In this document: positions 1 through 11,916 of the stretch, piece after piece
How the letters are laid out: each line of letters opens with the position of its first letter
Numbering within the stretch: the first letter of the stretch is position 1
Assembly (NCBI GenBank): GCA_920105805.1
Contig: CAKKTI010000009.1
Span: 78,837-142,836 of the forward strand
Origin: Condylostoma magnum
Lineage: Eukaryota > Ciliophora > Heterotrichea > Heterotrichida > Condylostomatidae
Reading direction: 5' to 3'
DNA length: 64,000 bases
The notes under the pieces: model-generated
What the model saw: the letters and a program-made list of their open reading frames with translations, nothing else
What the model was told of the DNA's origin: nothing
Database searches by the model: none
Made by a program: the position numbers and the translations under genes

Positions 1-87
1 AAACATAAATCTCCAATAACATTAAACCATCAATCAATTTAAAGCAATACCATTAGCTTATTTACATATAACAAATAATTATTATAA

Positions 88-1158
88 ATGACTGATAGCT
101 CCCCTATGTCTAATCTTTAATTTTCCAACAGTAACGAATCTCCCATGAAATAATCCTCAAACCTCGATCAATTTGCCAATAGGTTAATGTGTAGTGGATA
201 GGATATAAGATCTCTAATAACAATTAAACGTCTATTCCGTTAAAACTCTTAAAATCAACCTTTAACACTGTAAGAATTCCAAAGAATCATAAACAAAGCA
301 AAAACGGGCCTATGCTAAGAACATGTAACAGAATTAACGGAAATAATAAGCACTAATGGTGTAATTGATGGTAAAAAATTAACTGATTTTATAAGACAAT
401 GTGAATTAACTAGAGTAAACCACAAAAACTTTGCGAATCTGCACACTGAAACTATATAAGACGTAATAAAGCTATAGAACCAAGGCTTATGTGCCAATGA
501 TTAAGAAGTTAAAGCCTAACTAGAGCTTATAGGAACTAAAATTCTTTTAAAGTTTAGTAATTATACAAAGGCTTTCATCCATTTAGACTTAGATCATGAT
601 GGTAAGATCTACTTTAATGAGTTTTTAAAGGCTTTGACAGTCCTCGGCTTACATTACTCACTAGAATTCTCAAGAAAGCTTTTCTATGAAATCGATAAAC
701 AAAGCAACGGGTACATTTCATTTGAAGACTTTTCTGCATTAAAAGGGGAATCAGAATCCATAAGAAGGCTTAAAAACAGGCCCAAATCCTTATCCCTTAT
801 AAGAAACACCAAAAAGTGAACTCCTCTTCCATCTGGACAAGACCCTCATCATACTTACGGATCTCCAAACTTTTATGATAATTTGCCTGAAATAATATCA
901 CACAACCATGAAAAGTAATTCAATGAGTTCATATCTGGGCTATAGACTAAATATAGCTAAAGATTCAATGTAGTTTAAAGCCAACGATAAGACAATGTGG
1001 CTAATCTAAAGCGTACATAGGCTATTTTATAGAAATATAATGGGTAAAAGCAATCTTAAAGTTAGTGGAAAATGCCGAAGTTTTAAAAAGTTAACTCAAA
1101 GGTTTAAACGATTAGAAAGTCCCAAAGTGCTATAAGAGGTTTAAGAGTTGGTAGTTAG
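88..1158 (+). CDS. EF-hand protein, unknown role
   Basis: The frame from ATG 88 to a TAG at 1156 gives about 356 residues with many in-frame TAA/TAG read as Gln. Two EF-hand-like loops are visible: one with Asp at about residues 167-171 (LDLDHDGKIYF) and one near residues 201-212 (EIDKQSNGYISF), so calcium binding is likely. A TGA at 817 is in frame; the sequence after it stays protein-like (basic, Gln-rich), so I read it as Trp, but it could be the stop, giving 243 residues. The end is chosen because the convergent gene on the minus strand stops 11 nt further on. No catalytic domain is seen; a cytoskeletal or ciliary role is only a guess. Confidence 0.6.
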
Positions 1159-1169
1159 ATTAAATTTTA

Positions 1170-4100
1170 CTATTCTGTCTCAAAAGTTGCTAGAGTTCCA
1201 TATGTCGATAACGCTTTTGTCTCATAATTAAGCTTTTTGTATGCTGGGGAAAGTGGTGTATATCTCATAACTTTTTTCTTAGTAGTCTTAGCTTTAGGCT
1301 TCCTTTTTCTCAATTTCTACTTCTGTTTAACTTCTCCCTTCCTTTTTTTATACTTTTGTAGATATCCTTGCTTATTTTTATCAGGAGTCAGTGCTCTTGA
1401 TCTGGAAGGTGATATTAAGGGTGAGATTGTTTGAACACTTTTTGCAGGTTTAAAAGTGCACTAATTGATTTCTTCTTGAAGTTACTTTTGTTGTTATCTT
1501 AACACAAACTCTGATTTTAATTCTTCCTGTATTCTGCCTCTTTCTTCAACAGATAAATCAATAAAATTTACTCGTTTTTCTTATGAATAATTCGAACCTC
1601 TTAAAGGTGATCTGTCTGCAAATTGTGGACTTTTATCCCTTGCATTTGTTATTAAAGGAGATCTTAACGGAATATAAGGCTGTATTTAATCGTATTGCAG
1701 GTCTTGTAAGTCAACATTACAATAAAAAGGTGAATCGAATTTAGGCTCTGATTAAGCTTTTTATAGTTTTCTTACTTCGCATATACGTTAAGTTCTTTAT
1801 TTGGCCAACACCTTAGACTTTTCACTTATTACAGGTTTTTACTAACACTATTCAATTTCTTTCATTATCATTTCCTTACGTAAGTTTTCTAATTTCCTAT
1901 CAGTCCTCTTCTAATACGAATGCAGTCTGTTTATTATTGATTGCTAGTCTTTTTGCAATAATATACTTGCTTATGACCCTGACTTTTTATGTCTGGACTT
2001 AAGCTGATTACTTTATTTTGACTACATTTTTATTCAAAAAGTTAATACACTACTGTGAAACATCCCACATACGATTTTATCAGGATATTTACCACTTTTG
2101 CTTGTAAAATCTACATTGACTGGTGCTTCGCAATCTTCTCTATTGAAAACTCCAAGTTGATTGTAAAAGTTGTACCCTCATCCGTACAGCTCTCCATCAG
2201 ACCCTCTAGCCAGCATGTGCCTTCCCCCAGAAGCAATTTCATCAAATTTCACCCCGAATCTAATTTTCTTGGGAACAGACTAACTAACACTCCCTCCGTT
2301 CCCTAATCTCCCAAAGCTTCCCTTTCCAAATGTATAAACTTCCCCCTTTTGCGTCAAGACCGCACTGTATCCATCCCCAGCACATACCTTACAAGCCGGA
2401 TTATTCGCCCCAAAATTAAACAATTTGAAATTAACAGAATAATCACTTGTAACCATCTCAATCCCAAGCTGCCCATACTCAGAACTTCCCGATACATAGA
2501 CATCCCCTTGATTACTAAGCATCAGTGAATGAGTGTTTCCCAATGCTATCATCTTTACATCCTGTAAATACACAAGCTACGGTTTCAACACCCTTTAGTA
2601 CACTTTATACTTGACCTACATTGGCTCCATAAACAGCCTCCCATCAGGGTTTGCACCCCATACATATACATCCCTTCCAGACAGTATACCAGAAGTGTGC
2701 CTACTGGCATATATTTCAGCATCCTCCTAGTCCTCCATTATGAGTGCAGGCCGATTCCTATCAAAAAGATCCCCTAAGCCCAATTGACCCTCATCATTAC
2801 TTCCTCATCCAAACAGTCTTCCATCCTCAGTCAAACATAATGTGTGAATTCATCCACATACAACTTTAGATATCAAAACACCCTGAATTGGATGAGTTAC
2901 AGGAACTGAGGCAACAGAGTCCTGGAGTGTACCGTTTCCTAGTTGGCCACTGGTATTTTTACCAAATAAATGGAGAACTTATTTACTGTCGATTACAGCT
3001 GTATGATTCTAGCCCAGGGATATATCTTTTAGTTTTATTTTAAGGTAGTTGAAGTCATTTAGCGCACCGTTTTAATCGCTTCCACAAGAACCCTGGTTGT
3101 TTAGTCCTCAGATTACTGTGTTATTTTGCAGTACTGGGTTAATAGGTATACAGTTAGGTGATTCCGTGAAGATTACTTCATTAGGATTCGGGTTATAATC
3201 TTCGGATTTTTCTTGTATAAAAGTCACTTGTTTACTTGGAGTTTGTAATTCAGAGCATTGAAACTATAAGGGATTGTTTTCAGTTTCACTGTCTTAGGCT
3301 GTATATATGTTTTAGTTCTTGCAGGAGCTAGTTCTTTACTGAGTTCTTGTTTAAGGTCGTGATAAAGTAGACCTGGAGTAAGGTAAAGCTCCTATGTTGT
3401 TTGGTCTTTTCCCTTGTTTTTATCTATGGCTGAATACGTTATTTCTTTGGCCTTGCATTGTAGTAGTTGGACGGTTTATGGCTTGTCTAGATTATTATCT
3501 ATTTTATGTGTTATATCAACTATTCGTGCTTGATCTTGAGTTGTCATTTTGATTTACTAAAGCTGATAATTTTTATCAGTATTTAGAGCGTAGTTTTTGT
3601 AAGAAAGAAGCTATTTCTTACTCGTATTAGCACTTTAATTAGTTGCATGAATTATCTCATTATTTACACTTTTCCACCCTTTCTTAATACTAAATTTCAA
3701 AATCACAACGAATCTAATCAAATCCTTATAAACAGTCACTATTACTTATCTTATGATTATTTTCTTACAAAACCTATTTAAAGCTTTACTACAATTATGC
3801 TAGTTTATATTCCAATACAGAAATCTTATTTCTATACGAAGCTAATAACTTGCTATCATCAATAACTTCATTTTACTTAGCTATGGTTTTGATACATTTT
3901 GCTCTTTAAGCAAATCTAAGAGTGGATAAACTCATTTGTAAGTTTTGCATATCAGGAGCAATTGTACAAATTATTGCTGTGAGGCAATTTCCACCTAGTG
4001 AATTCGATAAAACCCTAGTTAACTTGCTGTCTCTATACGGAATATAACTTTACTTATTATCTGCTAACTTATTTATAACATTAGCCAGTACAAACAGACT

Positions 4101-4859
4101 TCTATTTATATGTGAAGACTCATTTTACTAGCCTTTTGACTCTTTCAATCTTTCAGACCCTGCCAAATCTACTAGATTCATTACTGAAAACCGAGTTTTA
4201 GCTTAAATATGCACTTGCATTTCCTAATCCTAACAGCTTCCTACTTTATCTGAGGTTTCAATGAGAACCTTAAAGACACTATGAGATCTAGAGGAGTGCT
4301 CATGTATTTTAGTTGCCTTATACTTCCTGTTTTTATCTCCATCATCTAGAACCTTATAGGCTTATTCTAAATTATGAATTTTTACACTTTTAAGTCCTGG
4401 AACAAAGCATCCTTCAGCTGGATCTTCTCTAATTTGAAGATTTGTGGCTTTAGGATTCAATAGATCGTTAATACTTTCATTGTAAACCTCTAAAAACGAT
4501 GCTCATACTTGTATATCATCTTCAGAATTTTGAATATGATTAAACAATTCCTCTAATGCTAGTCTGATTATCCCTGGCGACTCCTAATCCCCAATCATTG
4601 TATGTGTTTTTCCTGATGTGGTTTGTCCATATGCAAAAATAGTGCAATTATAGCCTGCTAGTATTTAATCTACCATTGGTTTTCCAATATACTTATAAAT
4701 TCTATTTGTAGATTAAGAGGGGTCAAAGACCCTATCAAATACAAAGTTTCCGTTATTTGAAGTTGATATGCGATTAGTAGTGAAATTAAACACTGGTTCT
4801 TGGTTTAAGATAGGTCTGGCTCTTATGCAAACCTTTATACTGTTTTCTTAAATGCTCAT
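1170..4859 (-). CDS. kinesin motor - RCC1 repeat fusion protein
   Basis: One uninterrupted frame of 1230 codons. Residues about 1-340 are a kinesin motor: P-loop [11 protein letters not shown] at about residue 78, SSRSHSVF (switch I), DLAGSER (switch II), and RDSKLTRVL; the motor looks closest to CENP-E-type kinesins. A coiled coil and a Ser/Arg-rich linker follow. Residues about 575-935 are RCC1-type repeats ([51 protein letters not shown]), with TGA as the Trp of YGWG. A basic tail with CTFKP ends at TAG-TAA. Internal TGAs at 3519-3517 and 2036-2034 are read as Trp because no space exists for separate genes; the second lies six bases before the next Met. A split into two or three genes is the alternative. 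Confidence 0.75.
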
Positions 4860-4873
4860 TTTTAACAATTTTA

Positions 4874-6112
4874 CTATACTATATAATCGTTAATGTCTAT
4901 ATTGAAACCTTCTGCTAACTTTTCAGCAACATTTCGGTCTATATTGGCTTTAATACGTTCTTGTCCTATAAAATCCTTGCTTCACTTGATAGTTATTACA
5001 TTAGAGTCTGCTAGCTATTTAAGATAACCCAAAACACTGCTTTTTAAAATATTTGGTAAAGGAGTTTGAGATGTGTTTCCTTGTCAAATGTTGTAGAAGA
5101 TTGAGTAGACTGCAATCAGCTTATCAATTGAGAAAGTTAGAGGCTTTTTCAGTAATACGGATTAATTTCTAGATCTCTTTTTGCTGGTAAGTCTAATTGA
5201 TTTAAACACATTACGGTATTGAGAATCTGGCACATTATTGCAGAGATAGCAAACAGTTAGTAATAACGCAGCTTCTGGTTGTAGTTTCCTATAAAAATGT
5301 AATGATTCTGAGCGTTAATGAAGCTAGTTTTTGTATTGATTCACAAATGCTATTATGTTATCCTTTAGTTTGCCAATCTAATCAATTTTGTATTGTTGTC
5401 TAAGACTACAGTAGTAATCATAGCATTTTATCATAAAATTCTTATACGCGTATATATTAACTAAAATTTATTACATTTGTTAAATAAAAATCGATGATAA
5501 TTCAACGAATTTTTCCCTTTCATACCTTGCATCCTCACTTATTTCTTAGTATACTATTTCCTGTATGTTTTAGTAATCTAATAATGGCATATAAACTGCT
5601 ACATAGTAAATTTGCTGGTCTACTCCTTCAAAATGATTAAATAAGGTCTAAGGAGAAAATTAGCTTATTAGTATGAAGTTGATTTACAGTTGGCTGATTT
5701 AAAACATTTATCTTAGGCTTTCAATTGAATTAGCATCGTTTTTTAAAGCTCTGTCAACATTGTCAAATACAATTGTAAAAACTGGACCTTGTATGTAGTT
5801 CATATGAGTAAATTTATAAAGCTCGGAAGAACATTTAGCCAAATCAACATTTTTTACACTGTGGAGTCCTAGTTCTTTATAACAATATTCTGTCCTTAAC
5901 TTTTTTCATAAACTTTGCAAAGTATCATGCTGTATACAGTTTATGTAAATCATTGGTTTAGCTTAGCATTGCAAAGCATCTTTTATTATTGTAGTTTTAC
6001 CACATGCTGATGGACCGTATATTATTATGTTTTAATTAGCTTGATCATCCATTAGTAAATTCAAAGCATTTCAAATACTTATACGGTGGGACCATTTTGC
6101 ATGATAATCCAT
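4874..6112 (-). CDS. ORC5: origin recognition complex subunit 5
   Basis: The protein has 412 residues, close to the family's usual 430 or so. Near the N-terminus it has a Walker A motif (YGPSACGKTT, about residue 40), then an INC motif and a Walker B-like stretch (TIVFDNVDRA), followed by an alpha-helical region and a C-terminal winged-helix-like part ending INDYIV, all typical of ORC5. It should be part of the complex that marks DNA replication origins. The start is the first Met fitting the family N-terminus. It stops at TAG immediately followed by TAA. The kinesin-RCC1 gene begins only 14 nt downstream on the same strand. In-frame TGA codons (SIWNAL, TIKWSK) fit Trp. Confidence 0.8.
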
Positions 6113-6252
6113 CTATTCTAAATATGTAATTGATTTGTAATTAGTATATATAAGATAATAGGTAATTTAATTTGCTATAGTAGGAATAATAAGATTTATT
6201 AAACATATAGTTACTTCTGTTAAGTTTGCAAGACATTATTGATTAAAAATTA
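6113..6252. other. AT-rich spacer
   Basis: About 140 nt between the TBC gene stop and the ORC5 start on the minus strand. I see no ORF or RNA. It presumably holds the ORC5 promoter; no motif is recognised. Confidence 0.4.
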
Positions 6253-7506
6253 TTAATTACACCCCTATCCATCTTCTGAATCATACTGAACAGAGTATCC
6301 CATCTCCTGACTATCTAATTCCTCATCTTAATATTTAGTATATTATAATGTTTGAGCTGTCTGTATAAAGTGATAACTAATGTCTAAATCATCATCAGTT
6401 TTCTCGTTACTCACAACAGATTATTTACGTGTAGGTACTTGAGTTTCCACTCCTCTCTATCTTTCCTGAGTCTTTATACTATTAACTAACTTGGTATCAA
6501 TAACAAATTAATTCGCTTTTTTAATCACCTTCTCTATATCTGGTATATGGCTTTGTATATCCGAAAGCAATTCGATCATGCTAGAAAAATCCATTAACAG
6601 CATTTTCTGTTTATTATAGTGCATCAAAGCCAGCCCCATTTTGTATATAAAATCAAATCCTTACACAATAAAATTATCTCAAATGCGTACTACAGAGTCT
6701 GCACTTAACGTTAAAGTGAATAACGTCATAATTCATTTAGTAATCCATATTTCATTAGGCACTTGCTCAATCTTCATATGCTAATACAGCTATCTATACT
6801 ACTATTTAAATAGCTTGTTAAAGATGGCTACCCTTACCTTTAGCTCTGGAAATCCATCCTTAAAAAATCCATCAATTTTATACTTGAAAGTGAGCAATTC
6901 CATGAAAAAGAAACTTTGCAGCTCACTTCCTCCACTTATCAATAACAAAAATCCAGCAATAAAATTCATCCCTTGGCAATATCCTATATCTGGGTGCTCA
7001 CTTGCAAACTTTTGTAATAAACGGCCTAAAGTTTGAATTCCAACGTCTCCACAATGCTCTACCTGGAAATATTTACGTTGAGGGAAAGTCCTGTCGATAT
7101 CTTTCATAATAATCTGCTTTATTTACTCCTCAGGATCGCTTATATTGACATAATAAGCCAAGTTTATATTTTTAGATAATTACAATTTAGAAGTCCAAGC
7201 CTACCATCTAAACTGCGAAGGTGGACCTTTGCATATTCTATTATTTATTTTATTTACACGTTTTGAGTCCTTAAAATACTGCTCTAACGGATTAGCATAT
7301 GATGAGTAACGCTTTATCATACGCTGCCATTTGAACACTCTGTTTTAATTTCTCTTAGAATGCTGGTTTAAGCAAAAAAACGAGCCATATTCAGTGCTTT
7401 CCTAGGGTGGTTGAGGATAGCTTTGAATATAAAGAGGAATATATCTTTATTACTCCTCCTAGTTTTAAGATTTTGATGTACATTTTGAACTGCAAGTGCC
7501 TCCCAT
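6253..7506 (-). CDS. TBC-domain Rab GTPase-activating protein
   Basis: The protein has 417 residues and begins MGGTCSSKC, an N-myristoylation-like start. The TBC (Rab-GAP) domain spans about residues 60-310. It has the arginine-finger region KDIDRTFPQ (about residue 135), the glutamine-finger motif YCQGMN and the downstream ELLTFKY/DGFFKDG region. Such proteins stimulate GTP hydrolysis by Rab GTPases on membranes; a Rab lies at 55 kb in this window, but no pairing is implied. The acidic C-terminal tail is unstructured and ends at TAA-TAA. The divergent small gene starts 26 nt upstream. Confidence 0.85.
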
Positions 7507-7532
7507 GTTTAATTTTTAACTAACCAAAATAA

Positions 7533-7823
7533 ATGACTGTATTTGAGTTTTTGGCTATATATAAAATGGGTTTATTTGGATTAGGTATGTCTTTAGGATA
7601 CTTGATAAAGTTTATGTCGAACAAAACTAGAGGATTAAATTACTACTAAAAGCCTTGGGAATATCCAACATTTATGCTAGGGGGAGGGGTGCTAATGAGT
7701 TATTATGATTGGATTAGAAGAATCAGATTGGAAGCTATTTTAGTGAGAGAGGAAGAGACTGAAGTTGAGAGGCTTATTAAGAAGGATATGAAACAGGATA
7801 TCATGATTACTGATAGTTTGTAG
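7533..7823 (+). CDS. small membrane protein, unrecognised
   Basis: This 96-residue protein has a hydrophobic N-terminal segment (about residues 10-28, glycine-rich) and a second short hydrophobic stretch (MLGGGVLMSYY), then a charged helical tail ending at TAG-TAA. Size and layout resemble small accessory subunits of mitochondrial respiratory complexes, but nothing specific is recognised. The start is 26 nt from the divergent TBC gene; the next gene on this strand begins 29 nt after the stop. Confidence 0.6.
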
Positions 7824-7852
7824 TAATTTTATTAGTTTTAAAAAATTATCTA

Positions 7853-9863
7853 ATGGAAACTGAGAGTAGCAAGTGCAGGGAGTATGTAAAGATTATTTAA
7901 GTAATGAAAAAACAAATTTTAATGCTTAAACAGCAGCTTAATAATAGTTAAGACAGCTCTCATGAGTTGAACTAATTCAAATAATTTTATGGATTTGTTA
8001 TGAAGCAAATAGAATAAGTTTAGAGGGTTTTGAGTTAGTAGAACAATTAGATTACAAGCTAGATTGGTAAAATTCTATAGCCAATAGTAGATTATAAGGT
8101 CATTTTTGTGTAAAGCTAAAAGGAAGAGTAATAATTAGATGATTTAAAGAAATCTGTAATGCAGTTGAACAAGAACTAAGCTGTATTGTAGAGGCAAGTT
8201 ACTAATTCTGAGGTAAAAATTCAGGGAATTAGACAAGCTTGAATCTCAGAAAATAGTACTCTTGCTAAATAATAACATCTAAAAACAATCGAATTACAAA
8301 AAATATAATAATAAATATAAGCTTTACAGCGAAAAATAAGCCAACCTGGTAATATCAGCTAAATTTCAAGTGAAATTACAAATCTAAAGGAACAACTGTA
8401 AATTATAGGTAAAAATGACAATCAAAGCTAACTTCTTTAACAAAACTTACAGAATATAAATAATCTTTAACGCAGAGTTTAAACAATGTAATCAAATTCA
8501 TTTAGATCTACATCAAGTTTAAAGGAATAAATGGCTAAAAGGCTGTATCAACCCTCTCCATAAAAGCAACCGATTGTAAGTAAAATAAACTGTAGTATAT
8601 CTTCAATCTCAAACTGCTCTTCTCGGTCCAGTAGTACTAGAACAGCTTAGAATTCTCGTATAAATAGTCCTGCTATTTTACAATCTGTTAAATAACCTTT
8701 AAATTCATTACTAAAGAGAAATACAAGCTAGCAACACATATAATAAAGATAAACTACAAATACAAACTTAAGTAGATTTTACCGTAGAGGCAATAAATAT
8801 AGTAGTTTAAATTAAAATGGAAGATTAGTTTACGTATTACAGAGCTTTACCTTATTCAAAGCAAGGAAAATCCTTTAACACTTAATTCAAGTAATGACAA
8901 AACGTTAGTTAAAGATTATTTTAAGCCAATCAAGAGAAAACCTACGCTAGTATTGAACAAATTAACTAATTAATAGGAGAGTGATAAGAGTCTGAATAAT
9001 TGAAAGAGTAGAAAACTAGTTTAGATAAAAAGAAAACATATAGTGCTACTTTTGAGGCAGTGAGCAGGGACAACATACACAAAATTGCAAATGATACACC
9101 TCCATGTACACGCTACACTCCTAAATTTTCATAGATTATGCGCAAATCATCAAGTAATATCTCTTTTAGTAGACCTTAAACATAAGGGCGCAAATAATAC
9201 ATAAGAGTGCCATACTGCCTTAGCTAGGAAACTTTTGACTGTAATTTAAATAAACGATAGAATAATAAGAAAAATGATGTGAAAGTTGATTTAGATTAGT
9301 ATCATAAAAGCTTACAGAAAAAGAAGAGTTAAAATGTACAGAAAAGCTATAAGGCTATATAAAAGAAAATTCCTAGTGTTAGTTTGCAAAATTAACTTCC
9401 TAGAAAACAACTTCCTTTGCCTAAATGTCATGATGGCAGGTTTGAAAGGGATTTTAACTATCCTAAGAATTATAGTGGTACAAGAAGAGTAGTTTCTCCA
9501 GCCTTTTAAAACTATCTTCCTAGATAAACACCTTTTAATGGCAAAGTTACGAATCACAGACTCTCCTTTCCCAAAAGTACTAAAAGGGCCAAAGGATCTT
9601 ATGATTTTAGCAAAATGACAAATAGATAACTGAAATAGACGTATGATGACAAAGCATGTATTAATTCAGAGAGAATCAATAACGGATTTTAGTACACTAG
9701 ACCTAGGACTAATGTAATGACTACTAACATGGCAAAATCTACAGGAAGAGTGTCACTAATGGACACTGCAACGGATAACATGTATGGGTCGACCTTAAGC
9801 TATAGTGAAATGATCATGCTAACAAAACGGTCTAATGAAGAGTTCTCTAGTCTTTTAAGTTGA
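7853..9863 (+). CDS. coiled-coil, basic-tail protein; frame switch at about 8.8 kb
   Basis: From ATG 7853 the first 320 codons encode a Gln-rich coiled coil and a Ser-rich linker, up to a TAA at 8813. Coding continues in the +1 frame from ATG 8817 for 348 codons to a TGA at 9861. That part is basic, rich in Tyr, Lys and Arg, with PPCTRYTPKF near its middle. With a gap of only 1 nt, a short intron is more likely than two genes; GT-AG candidates whose length fits are 8802-8823 (22 nt) and a 19-nt one just upstream. The alternative is two genes, 7853-8815 and 8817-9863. The second half looks like a microtubule- or cilium-associated ciliate protein, but the function is unknown. Confidence 0.55.
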
Positions 9864-10041
9864 TATAATTAAATATAAGATGATTGTCTTTTTAAAATTA
9901 GTAGTTTAAATATTCCTGTATATAAAGTTGTTTGAATGATAAGAAACAATAAAACTACTTTCCCTTATATTCGTGAAATAATTTGATAGCTTATGAGATT
10001 TAATCTGTATTTTCGTAAAACAAACTTAAAAAATAAATTAA
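9864..10041. other. AT-rich intergenic region
   Basis: 178 nt, strongly AT-rich, with no supported gene. It separates the coiled-coil gene from the RING gene on the same strand and probably holds the latter's promoter. Confidence 0.4.
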
Positions 10042-10752
10042 ATGGATTTAAGAGAATATTTGACTGACGAAGAAAAGTATTTATGTAAGAAGTTGATTTT
10101 ATCACCAAAATCAATGATAAATTTGAAACTGACTTACTTTACTTTGAAATTTGTAACCTTAGTATCATCTATTTTGATATATAAACCTGATTGTAACTTA
10201 TAGTTTAAAATAGTGTATTATATTTATTGCGGCATAACCTTTTTCAAAGCCTTTTACTTCCGCTACCTAGTAAATAGAACTCAACCCAACTCAAACGCTC
10301 CCTGAGTATCCTCAAGTACAATGCTTAAGTTGCATCACTCTTTAAACTTGTAATTTGAACTCAGACTATGCTCAATCAACATGGGATGTCTAATAGCCTC
10401 CCTAATCAAAGCAAACTCCGAGTGCACTGATGGCCAGTTCGAGCCGTGTATTTGGACTATAGTGATTCAGAGCTCCATAGGAATATTACTATCTGTAATG
10501 TTCTGTATTCCAAATACATTCGGTCAAATCAGTGTTGATATCCCACATGAATGCGAAGATATACTGAAGAATACGGAAATAATATTACCTAAAGATTACA
10601 CTGACCCATGTCCAATATGCTTGGACTACTACGACGAGGGAAAAGTGGTAAAGCTGCCATGTGAACATATTTTCCATGAAGCTTGCATTGTCCAATGACT
10701 AGATCTAAGACCTCAATGCCCGCTATGTAGAGTAAATTTGAGAGAAACCTAA
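10042..10752 (+). CDS. membrane RING-H2 finger protein (putative E3 ubiquitin ligase)
   Basis: The protein has 236 residues. Hydrophobic segments lie near residues 33-50, 60-80 and 130-155, consistent with a membrane anchor. The C-terminal RING-H2 finger (about residues 192-232) has CPIC, CEHIFHEAC and CPLC ligands in C3H2C3 order. The conserved Trp after the fifth zinc ligand (IVQWL) is TGA, one of the clearest sense-UGA codons in the window. Such proteins act as E3 ubiquitin ligases on membranes; the substrate is unknown. The gene ends at TAA-TAA, nine nt before the stop of the convergent eIF2B-beta gene. Confidence 0.85.
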
Positions 10753-10761
10753 TAACATTTT

Positions 10762-11820
10762 TCATAAAACTAGATTATAGTCTTCTTGACTATAATAATC
10801 CGCCAGTAATTTGTATGTGAACGATGAGTCATGCCCTCCTAGGTTCGTGATATACAGCTCGATTCTCTCTGGAGGAACATAGTCAAAAGCCGGCACACTT
10901 ACAGTTAGCAGCTCTGAGTTATTCTCTACAGGCAAATCTAGTAGCCATGAAGGGGACAAAAGTTCATTGAAAGTGTCCTAGTCGAAAGGAAACAGTGGTG
11001 ATAGTTTATACAGTCCGCAAATTGCAATAACTGGCACTTTATGTGCTGAGGCAGCTTCACATACACCTAGAACTCCACTGGCTGTTATTAATCCACCGTT
11101 TGCCATCAGCCCATGAGTTGCGATTATTACCTTGTTCACTCTGCTCATAATAGTGTAAACACATGCGTCTGGTATAAGGGTGGTTGATATTCCTTTTTGA
11201 GATAATTGCTTTGCCATTGACTGTCCTTTTAGCTCTGGGCTACCTTCAGCTATTACAATTTCAAATTTTCTGTGTTTGTGGGCCTCTTATAGGAAAATAA
11301 GGAGGGTTTTAGACCATCCATAAGTCAAAATTACCTCATTTTGGTGTATATGGTCAGTTGCACTCTCGGCTATACTTGAGTGCACAGTTTCAAGCTCGTA
11401 TATCAGCTCTCTTATACTTATAACTATACCGTCTTTCAGATCTTAATAGTCGTGGTGTACTGGGGATTCATCAGGTCTTTAGTCAAAAATACCGCCTAGA
11501 GTTTTAGATCTTCTTATTCTGTGCTTTATTTAAAGGTTTATTTTACGCTCCTCGGATTCTTCTCTTATTATATGAAGAACTCGGCGGACTATGTTTACTA
11601 AGGAGACTTCTACTGGTAACTAGAGGGATATATTCTTGCCAAATTAAGTAAGCATTTAAATTAGCTCTTAAATGTCACTTATGTTTTCGAAATGGATTTG
11701 TTGTTGAATAAAATCACAGATAAATTAGGCTGTTTGGCTTGATAGCTCTTAAGAACTAACTACACCGTCTCGTTTGAGTGTTCTGATAAAATTATTCAAC
11801 TTTATTCGCACTTAATCCAT
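10762..11820 (-). CDS. EIF2B2: translation initiation factor eIF2B subunit beta
   Basis: This 352-residue protein matches the usual eIF2B-beta length. The C-terminal Rossmann-like domain has the family signature: NEVILTYGWSKT, IVIAEGSPELKG, NKVIIATHGLMANGG, VPVIAICGLYKLSP and FDYVPPERIELYITNLGG. The N-terminal half is helical. The protein belongs to the pentameric GDP-GTP exchange factor that recycles eIF2, a control point of translation. It ends at a TGA; many internal TAA/TAG codons are Gln. Its stop is nine nt from that of the RING gene. Confidence 0.9.
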
Positions 11821-11916
11821 TTTACCACTTACTAAATGTATGATATATAAAAACAGGTTAAATATGGGAAATTAGCATAATATTTATGTTAGAACAATCA
11901 TTTAAAATATGGTTTA
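11821..11916. other. intergenic region
   Basis: 96 nt of AT-rich sequence upstream of eIF2B-beta and downstream of the large coiled-coil gene, both on the minus strand. Nothing further is seen. Confidence 0.3.
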
